From positions 620,001 to 684,000 of the forward strand of contig JAJSPD010000007.1 of NCBI GenBank assembly GCA_021307315.1: 64,000 nucleotides of DNA. Direction: 5' to 3'. The DNA comes from Bisporella sp. PMI_857 (Eukaryota > Ascomycota > Leotiomycetes > Helotiales > Helotiaceae). Below are positions 56,782 through 64,000 of the stretch, piece after piece. A program made the translations under genes and the position numbers. The notes under the pieces are model-generated. The model worked only from the letters and a program-made list of their open reading frames with translations, was not told the origin of the DNA and searched no databases. Within the stretch, counting starts at the first letter, position 1; each line of letters opens with the position of its first letter.

Positions 56782-58962
56782 TCAATATTCATCGTCATCG
56801 TCGAAAGCCGCGCTCACATCCGCCCACCCGCAACCCCATCTTCTTCCCTCCGCCTCGCCATGGACTCTCAGATCTCTCGCATCCTTTCCATCCCCATCGT
56901 CGTGCCAACAGCGGACCAGAAAGTCATCCCCGACGGTCACAAGATTGCCTTCAGATGTCCATGCCAGATTGCCTACCTCTCGGTCGTGGCCTCTGATAAG
57001 CGGTGTACCATTCATTGAGAACGAAGTATCTTCCTCTACCCTAGAAAGACCGAGACTGCCCTGGCGTCTGAGGCCTGGTCGACGGGGTATTCCGCACTTG
57101 CGAGCATTGTACTCGGCACCATCTTCTGCTGTCTGAGATGTGTGCTTCGGCAGGTATCTCTCATCTGTTGGAAAGAGGACAGCGCATCCATCGCTGCTTC
57201 CTACAGCTAACATCTCACACTTCCCATCTTTTTCCTTACGTATGGCCGACTTGACATAGAAAGAAGTAGCATGGAGCTGAGGATGGCGGTATCCATACAT
57301 AGGCCCTAACCCTTCTTTGGCCTCCTTCGGAGGAAGTCTATGAGCAGAGCTAGTGGAGGACATTTCCGGAGCGTGACCAAGAATCAGGTGGGCTGTGGAA
57401 TAAACATAAACAGTATTGTCTTTACAGAGGCTGTACAATTTGCTTCCGTCACCACCAAGATTGATAGAGCTGATGCCGAAATGTCGCCACGAGGTGTGAC
57501 TTTGTGGCGTTACAGTTTGTGAGACAGGAACCTGTGCTTTTCGTTTACTGTGCAGGGCACGAAGGTCCCACAGTCTGATTGAGGCGTCTGCTTCTGAGCC
57601 AGTGACCAGAAGGTTGTCTTGGGCTAAAAATGACAAAGCCGTGACAGACATGTCTCCAAGTCGGCCAGGAACTTCGCCACGAGTCGGTTCGTCGTTACGA
57701 TACATGGAAATGGACATTCGAGTGTTAAAGTCTTGCTTGTGAGCATCTTTCAAAGTGTGTATGGGACGGGACCAAGCCGCTTCGTCAGCCTGAGACGGGT
57801 TAGCAAAACGAAGACCCGATACTTTGAAGATACTTACTCCTTGGATATGAGCATGAAATTGTTGCTGCGGACTCTTGGTAGTGTTACATCTCAAATCCCA
57901 TAATTGCACGCAACCATCTCGACTTGAGGTCGCAAGAACACTGTTGTTATTGGCACCCGGCTGAAAGCGCACCTGTTTTAGAGATGCAGTGTGATTTCCA
58001 AGCTTAGATAATGTAGTCTGAGTACTCATATCGACTACCCTTGCACTTTGATCTCCTGAAGCGGTTGCAAGTAAAGAGTCATCCTCCGAAAACACCATAT
58101 CAATGATGGCGTTAGCATGAACTCGGAAAGACATGAATGTCTGAGAAAATCCCGGACTGCCACCCTTGCTTGACTCCAATAGACGAACCTGGCCTTCTTC
58201 ATCTCCTACTGCCACAAGAGAATTGGTATTGCAGCTAGCCGTACAGAAAGGTATAACACGATTATTGCCTTCGATGCTGGTAGTCATATGGACATCAAGA
58301 GGCCTGGTATGAAAGCCAGCAGTTTCACATTGCCAATCATTAGCAGGATAAGCTACGAGATCCGGTTCCGCGTTGGAAATGCGGAGCTGGAGCAACTGAG
58401 CAGATAGTCCACAGTCCTCAAGTCGACGCATTGGTTTTGGCCGTTGCTCTTTCTTTTCTCCAGGCACTTCTCTATCTCCAAATGTGTTTACGAATTTGCT
58501 TGCTCGCACACATGGCGATGATGGGATATGTTGATCATCTTGTCTTTCGCCGACCTCTGGGCTAACCACTGGTCCGAGGTCTTGATATTTAATATCCTCA
58601 TGAGCATTTTCACGAGATGACTCAGGCGTATGGTAAAGCTTCCTTCGCTTCAGTCCTCTTGGGAAACCGGAGGAATCATTCTCCTGACCGGGAAGACTCC
58701 CACCAAAGCCTCGGGACGTGCTGGAATCTCTAGAATTTCGATTGCTGGAATCTCGGGAGGTAATGTTTTCAAGGGCAACCCGAGAACTAGAGGTGCTCAT
58801 GGCTTGGGATCGAGGGGTGAAGAAGCGAGTGAACTTCCTAGGGGTGATTGAGGGTATTCCCTTCGGCTTTCCATCTCCTTTTGCTTCTCCATCTTCCTGT
58901 ATCAGTGATCTGGGCGGCGAACTAGGTGGGTTTGAAAATTGCATTGCCTCGGATATCGTCAA
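56782..58962 (-). CDS. cdt2: WD40 protein Cdt2, CRL4 substrate receptor
   Basis: I splice out 57790-57837 (GTAAGT...CTAAC...CAG, 48 bp), giving 710 residues; the intron is a multiple of three with no stop, so an unspliced message gives 726. An N-terminal disordered part has KRRKLYHTPE and the FF-containing PRKFTRFFTPRS (41-52). WD repeats include NTNSLVAVGDEEGQVRLLES, EDDSLLATASGDQSARVVDM, NNSVLATSSRDGCVQLWDLR, DNLLVTGSEADASIRLWDLR and GDGSKLYSLCKDNTVYVYST. The HLILGHAPE stretch is typical of fungal Cdt2. Cdt2 brings Cdt1, Spd1-like and histone-methyltransferase substrates to Cul4-Ddb1 during S phase and after damage. It shares a 313-bp promoter with spb1. The assignment rests on repeat pattern, so moderate certainty. 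Confidence 0.75.
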   Translation of the reverse strand: MTISEAMQFSNPPSSPPRSLIQEDGEAKGDGKPKGIPSITPRKFTRFFTPRSQAMSTSSSRVALENITSRDSSNRNSRDSSTSRGFGGSLPGQENDSSGFPRGLKRRKLYHTPESSRENAHEDIKYQDLGPVVSPEVGERQDDQHIPSSPCVRASKFVNTFGDREVPGEKKEQRPKPMRRLEDCGLSAQLLQLRISNAEPDLVAYPANDWQCETAGFHTRPLDVHMTTSIEGNNRVIPFCTASCNTNSLVAVGDEEGQVRLLESSKGGSPGFSQTFMSFRVHANAIIDMVFSEDDSLLATASGDQSARVVDMSTQTTLSKLGNHTASLKQVRFQPGANNNSVLATSSRDGCVQLWDLRCNTTKSPQQQFHAHIQGVSIFKVSGLRFANPSQADEAAWSRPIHTLKDAHKQDFNTRMSISMYRNDEPTRGEVPGRLGDMSVTALSFLAQDNLLVTGSEADASIRLWDLRALHSKRKAQVPVSQTVTPQSHTSWRHFGISSINLGGDGSKLYSLCKDNTVYVYSTAHLILGHAPEMSSTSSAHRLPPKEAKEGLGPMYGYRHPQLHATSFYVKSAIRKEKDGKCEMLAVGSSDGCAVLFPTDERYLPKHTSQTAEDGAEYNARKCGIPRRPGLRRQGSLGLSRVEEDTSFSMNGTPLIRGHDREVGNLAWTSEGNLVTVGDDFLVRCWHDDGDGKDARDLRVHGEAEGRRWGCGWADVSAAFDDDDEY

Positions 58963-59275
58963 ATATTTTTGATTTGAGCCTTCCCCCGAAGATACTTTTA
59001 GAGGCTACTGATCTCTACAAAGTTCTGCAAGTGGAATTGGGTCTAAGAAAGAGAGAAAGAGAAAGTCGGGGTTTCGTATCACCAACCTTCTTGTCGCGAT
59101 GCGCGTTGAAGCGCGTTAAGTGGAACCAAATGTGTGGTCGATAAGCTCCCAGCCACTTTTTCCTTATCGTAGTGGCTTGGCATTCTCGAAATCGAAATTT
59201 TTATTTTTGGCGGGATGCATTCTGGAATGTAAGAGCTGAGCTCCCCCGCCACGAAGTTCGACACCAGTAGCCGTC
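58963..59275. promoter_or_regulatory. divergent promoter, cdt2 / spb1
   Basis: Only 313 bp separate the cdt2 (-) and spb1 (+) start codons. It contains an AGAGAAAGAGAAAG-type purine tract near 59050, two GCGCGTT words (59101-59117) and TTTGGCGGGA near 59208-59217, an E2F-like core. Confidence 0.5.
59101..59117. promoter_or_regulatory. paired GCGCGTT words (MCB-core-like)
   Basis: GCGCGTT-GAA-GCGCGTT: two copies of the CGCG-containing core of MBF sites, 10 bp apart (one helical turn). In fission yeast cdt2 is a known MBF target, so the placement is suggestive, but neither copy is a full ACGCGT. Confidence 0.35.
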
Positions 59276-61887
59276 ATGGGTATTCAGAAGAAACATGGGA
59301 AAGGTCGTCTTGACAAGTGGTACAAGTTGGCCAAAGAAAAGGGATACCGTGCCAGAGCTGCCTTCAAGTTGATTCAGTTGAACAAGAAGTATGGTTTCTT
59401 GGAGAAGAGCAAAGTTCTGCTGGATCTTTGCGCTGCGCCAGGAGTACGTCGCTCTTTTGGCATCATGGTACTTCTGCTAATGCATCGCAGTCATGGTCTC
59501 AAGTAGCCGCCGAGACTATGCCGCCGAGCAGTCTCATTGTTGGTGTGGATCTTGCTCCCATAAAACCAATTCCGCGAGTTATTACATTTCAAAGCGATAT
59601 CACCACCGACAAATGCCGAGCAACACTTAGACAGCATCTTAAAACTTGGAAGGCAGATACGGTTCTGCACGATGGCGCGCCTAATGTTGGTACTGCCTGG
59701 GTACAGGATTCTTTCAACCAAGCAGAATTGGCGCACAAGTCAATGGTTCTAGCTACTGAGTTTCTTGCAGAAGGGGGAACATTTGTTACAAAAGTATTCC
59801 GATCGAAGGATTATAACAGTCTGCTATGGGTCTTCAATCAGCTTTTCACCAAAGTCGAAGCCACAAAGCCTCCATCTTCGAGAAACGTTTCCGCAGAGAT
59901 TTTCGTTGTATGCAGAGGTTTCAAAGCGCCCAAGCGGATTGACCCTAGATTTCTCGACCCCAAGGCTGTCTTTGCAGAACTATCAGACCCGACTCCTAAT
60001 AATGAAGCCAAAGTATTCAATCCAGAGATCAAGAAGCGCAAAAGAGATGGTTACGAAGAGGGAAACTACACCCAGTTCAAGGAGGTTCCAGCAAGTACAT
60101 TTATAACAACAACGGACCCAATCGAGATTTTAGGACAGATGAGCCGTTTGGGCTTCAAGCAAGAAGCCAATGGAGATATTGCCCTGGCAGCTCTGGACAT
60201 GATGCCAGAAACCACACAGGAGATCCGAGATAGCTGTAATGACATCCGGGTACTTGGAAGGAAAGAATTTAAGAATCTGTTAAAATGGCGTCTGAAGGTA
60301 CGAGAAAAGTTAGGGTTCCCATCCAAGAAGAATCTGAAGGAGGCAGCAGAGGCAGCGGAAGAGGTTGCTGAGATAGAGCCTATGGACGAAGAGCTCAGGA
60401 TCCAGGAGGAGCTGCAGGCGATGACTGAGAAGGCAAGTGGCCAGAGGAAACGCGAACGAAGGAGGGAGAATGAGAAGAAGCAGAAAGAGATTGTCCGGAT
60501 GCAGCTCCACATGACAGCACCGACAGATATAGGAATGGAACAAGCAGGACCAAATGGAGATGGTGCGATGTTCGGTTTGAAAGCGATCGACAAGTCTGGT
60601 GCTGTGGACAAGATTGCGAAAGGGAAAATGGCTATTCTCACCGAAGCAGACTACAAGAACCGAGATGCCGAATCAGAGTCTGAGGAGGACAGTGATCCTG
60701 AAGAAGATCGGCTTGATAGAGAGATGGACTCTATGTATGCGCAGTACCAGGAGCGAAAGTCAGAATCAGACGCCAAGTACCGGGCGAAAAAGTCACGGAA
60801 AGAGCATGAGGATGGAGAATGGGAAGGATTCTCGGAAGATGGTCATGGTAGTGATGATGATGACAGGCTTGATGAAGACAGCAGCGACGAATCATCAGAC
60901 GACGAAGCACCGACCAATCGTAGTCTTCTAACGAAGCTAGAGCAAGATGAGAAGAAGAACGGAGGACTTTCAAAGCGAGCAGCCCAGTTCTTCGATCAGG
61001 ATATTTTCAAGGACATCGGTGGCATCCCGGAAGAAGAGCCTGAATCTGAGGCTGAAGACGATGAAGATGAAGAGATCTCCGCGGACTTGAGCCGATTAGT
61101 CACCCTCAGACCAGATGTTGCGCAAAGGGAATCCGATTCTGACATCCCAGAAGAGGTATCGCAGTTTGACAATAGTTCCGGAGACGAAGACGAAGACGAA
61201 GACGGGTTCGAGGTCGTGAAGCGCACAGCCGAAGAAACAGCATGGGAAGACGAAGTACCTCTGAAAGACGGAAGACCTGGTAAGCCTAAATACATGCAAT
61301 TTCTAGTTCGGCCCACGGACTAACGCACAACAGACATCGACATCATAACCGCCGAAGCCATGACGCTCGCGCAATCCATCGCATCAGGCCAAACGACGAC
61401 ACACGACTTGATAGACCAATCCTTCAACAAGTACGCTTTCAAGGACCGCGACGGGCTGCCGGACTGGTTCCTCGACGATGAGGCCCGGCACGACAAGCCG
61501 CACCGGCCCATCAGCGCTGCAGGCGCCGCGGCCATCAAGGAGAAGCTGCGCGCGCTCAATGCGCGACCGATCAAAAAGGTGCGCGAGGCGAAGGATCGGA
61601 AGAAGTTCCATGCCGCACAACGGCTCGAGAAGCTGCGCAAGAAGTCGGCGCTGCTTGCCGACGAAGAAGGCATGACCGAGAAGGAGAAGGCGCAGTCCAT
61701 CATCAAACTTATGGGGAAGGCCGCGAAGAAGAAGCCGAAGCAGCAGGTGAAGGTCGTGGTGGCTAGGGGGGGAAACCGAGGGATTGCTGGTCGGCCCAGG
61801 GGCGTCAAGGGGAAGTATAAGATTGTGGATGCACGGTTGAAGAAGGATGTCAGGGCCGAGAAAAGAGTTGCTAAGAAGAAGAAATAG
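59276..61887 (+). CDS. spb1: rRNA 2'-O-methyltransferase Spb1
   Basis: Three exons, 59276-59443, 59491-61279 and 61334-61887, 836 residues. The N-terminal FtsJ/RrmJ domain has [38 protein letters not shown] (SAM loop, about 47-64), [17 protein letters not shown] and [19 protein letters not shown], with the K-D-K-E residues of 2'-O-methyltransferases. A long acidic linker ([36 protein letters not shown]) follows, and the C-terminal SPB1_C domain starts [15 protein letters not shown] and ends in Lys/Arg-rich sequence. The GTAAGC...AACAG intron at 61280-61333 is required: without it the protein stops at 61323 and loses that domain. Spb1 modifies the A-loop of 25S rRNA in the nucleolus for 60S assembly. 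Confidence 0.95.
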
Positions 61888-62358
61888 ATGTTAATGCTAG
61901 AACTTGCTGGGGATGAAGTATTATGTGAAATGAAAGCGAGGTTATACTCAATACCACCGTATTTCAGTGAAGAGAATCCAAAAAATTAATCACTCTATCA
62001 AGAATCATCATGTATTAAAGGCCATTCGCTATAGTCTTGTCGCTATTTGAATAACCACCATACTATAGCCCGTCCTCCATCTTGTGTTTCATCCAACCTG
62101 ATATCTACCTCTCGACTTGATATCCCTGTTGAATGTGGCTCTTGATAGACCGCAGCAATAGAGGGAAAAAACAAAATAAATGCAAATGCATGGCCACCGA
62201 CCCGCATCGCAGCGCCAGTAAAGAACACAAGTCATGCTAGCAGTCGTTTGCAGACCACGGGGTATCATGAGACCAAATAAATCAGCCAAGCCCCCAAACT
62301 CCCGAATCAAATGAGTCCTCGATTATCAATCATATGCAGCCAATCAATCTTTCGAAAC
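61888..62358. other. convergent 3' region
   Basis: Between the 3' ends of spb1 (+) and the BTB gene (-). Short minus frames at 62043-62310 show no domain. Confidence 0.55.
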
Positions 62359-64000
62359 CTAGTTCCAATCCTTCAAAACTCCTGCGACAGGCTTCTGCTC
62401 AGCCGCAACCCAATATAACTTCCTTGGAAATGTTAGCTTTGTATCGAAACCCAGAACGGTAAATGAAATTAGCACTTACTTTCGCTCCTCCAAGTCCTCG
62501 AATGGCTTGACAGGCCGACCCTTGGGGCTGCTGTTCATCACACCTCTAATGCGATCAAGCACATCCACAGTTGCGGCACGTGGAAACTCTTCTTCAGTTG
62601 CGCGCTTGAGCCAGGCCATGTCCAAGGTCCAGGCACATTGATCAATAAGTAGCTTCTTGAGGCCGCACTCACCATGCTTGTACTCCTTGGTCATCTCGTA
62701 TATATCGGTAAGAGCGCAAGTTTGAATCATGCCAGTGTTTCGACGCCACATTTCAATACCCTCAATGCAAGCATCCTGGCAAGCGGGTACACCGATACGA
62801 CCGGCAACAATCCAAAGTTCAACCAGAGTTTGGCATGAAGCCTTGGGGCGGCCATCGAGAAGACCAAATCCCTCAAAGCCATTATAGAGCCAATCAAGGA
62901 ATGCGGCGAAGCTTCGACGGTTGACAGGACCAAGCTACCAAGTATTAGTAGCAGACAAAAGGAGAGCACATAGAGAGTCGACCCACTTTGTCATAATCAA
63001 TAGTAATCTCACGGGGGACATCTGGAATCTTCACCGTCATATCAATAGAAACCTTGCGTGTATCATTCTTTCTATGATATTTAAAGTTAGTAAGTATTTC
63101 AATCAAGGTTTTAGCGGGGGTAGCAACTTACAAGAATTTTGCAATCTCATCATCACCCGCCCAGTGTAACTCATCTCTAACCAGGTCACCATCCATAGAT
63201 CCTCGCAATGTGACAGAATCCTTCTTTGGTTGAAAAACATCCCGAAAGTAAGGGGAGAAGTAGCACAAGAGATTTCGGTGAACAACGAAGTCCTAGTTTC
63301 ACGTCAGTGCGTGTCGTTGAACTGTGAGCAGATGAAGAGTGTCATAACTACAGGCTTGGTTAGAAGGCAGAAAACAGGTAGTACTCACCTGCTTCAGGCC
63401 TTCAGATGCAACGTATATAATCACAGTGTTGTCACAATCCTCAATTGGAGTGAGCCAAAGATCTTGAATGGAGCGGCGGCGTTGTTCATCGTCGTAGATA
63501 GACTTGCGAGGCGGTGGCGATGGAGGAAGCGGAGGACCATAACCTGGGATGACAGATGGCCTAGCTGCGATTAAAGAGTTTCCGACCGAATAGATAGGCA
63601 CGAGTTCTGGGGAAGTCATGAATGAAGGAGAAGGGTAGAGACCTGGTGGTTGTGGAATCGCGAATCCCTCTGGAGGTGGGGTTGGGAGTCCTGGTGGAGG
63701 AAATAGCTTGGCGAATCCAGGACGATGGGGAATTGAGAAGTCTCCTTGGGGAGGGAATCCAAGGCCAGGTGGAGGTGGTGGGCATGGGAAAGTAGGAGCC
63801 ACATTACCAACCGGAGGCAGAAAGTATCGGTTGAGACTTTGAAGGTGAGAAGATCTCCCAGCACCAATATGAGGTCCACACTGTTGCATTTGTGAATAAA
63901 AAGGAGGAATTGGATCCATGCTCTCAAATTGTGAACCGCCGCAGAAATTAGGAGGAGAGTTGTTAATGTGAGGTAGGGTAGGGTATTCGAATGAAGCTTG
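62359..64000 (-). CDS. BTB/POZ-domain protein with proline-rich N-terminus, possibly partial
   Basis: Exons on the minus strand: (64000)-63389, 63292-63132, 63071-62987, 62934-62480 and 62422-62359. From the ATG at 63919 these give 431 residues, but the frame is open to the window edge, so the real start may lie outside. The N-terminus is Pro-rich (PPPPPGLGFPPQG, FPPPGLPTPPPEGF). The BTB domain follows: NTVIIYVASEGLKQ joined to DFVVHRNLLCYFSPYFRDVF and VTLRGSMDGDLV, the 'VHR.LL...S.YF' core. The C-terminal part has FAAFLDWLYNG, a Cys-rich ACQDACIEGIEMW and LKKLLIDQCAWTLDMAW. BTB proteins dimerise and often link targets to Cul3 or to chromatin; function here unknown. The last exon is found by splicing at a GTAAGT donor that otherwise reads as a stop. 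Confidence 0.8.

Noticed and set aside
61280..61333. Reading spb1 as two genes, one ending at 61323 and another starting at 61360
   Set aside because: A normal GTAAGC...AACAG intron joins them in phase and the second part is the Spb1 C-terminal domain.

Overview
The window is nuclear DNA of a filamentous ascomycete (Pezizomycotina). The evidence is short GT-AG introns of about 46-120 bp with CTAAC/CTGAC-like branch sites, Zn2Cys6, HET, UstYa-like and BTB proteins, and fungal versions of Pot1, importin alpha, DNA polymerase gamma, Mkt1, Cdt2 and Spb1. A Leotiomycete-like genome is my guess, not something the sequence proves. Exon coordinates in the entries were read by eye; for most multi-exon genes the exons sum to a whole number of codons.

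Layout. 1-3.4 kb: no recognisable gene. 3.4-3.85 kb: a 443-bp hAT-type MITE with a perfect 8-bp target duplication. 4-12.8 kb: a gene graveyard, with eroded copies of a UstYa-like protein, a DHA2 and a DHA1 MFS exporter, a zinc-type alcohol dehydrogenase, an ACC-synthase-like PLP enzyme and the tail of an arylsulfotransferase. This looks like a dead secondary-metabolite cluster. 13.6-18.4 kb: intact housekeeping pair pot1 (-) / importin alpha (+), divergent. 19-25.5 kb: ketopantoate reductase-like enzyme, 2OG-Fe(II) prolyl-hydroxylase-like protein, a redox-dead PDI-like protein with two 8-nt exons, and a protein with two F-box-like segments. 26.3-31.3 kb: a Zn2Cys6 regulator and mkt1, both on the minus strand.

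32-38 kb: a 2OG-Fe(II) dioxygenase, a Gfo/Idh/MocA oxidoreductase and an allantoate-permease-type MFS transporter lie next to one another and may form a small catabolic group. 38.9-46.4 kb: a CofD/YvcK-like protein, a RING ligase with two SUMO-interacting motifs, and mitochondrial DNA polymerase gamma. 46.6-56.3 kb: accessory DNA with two broken HET genes, a methyltransferase, an unresolved gene with an in-frame stop, an MYND/MSS51-like protein, a 173-bp pogo/Fot1-type MITE and a beta-trefoil-like gene. 56.8-64 kb: cdt2 (-) / spb1 (+) sharing a 313-bp promoter, then a BTB protein that may run off the right edge.

The main pattern is conserved cell-cycle, telomere, mitochondrial and ribosome-biogenesis genes alternating with accessory stretches of decayed self-recognition (HET) and metabolite genes and small DNA transposons.
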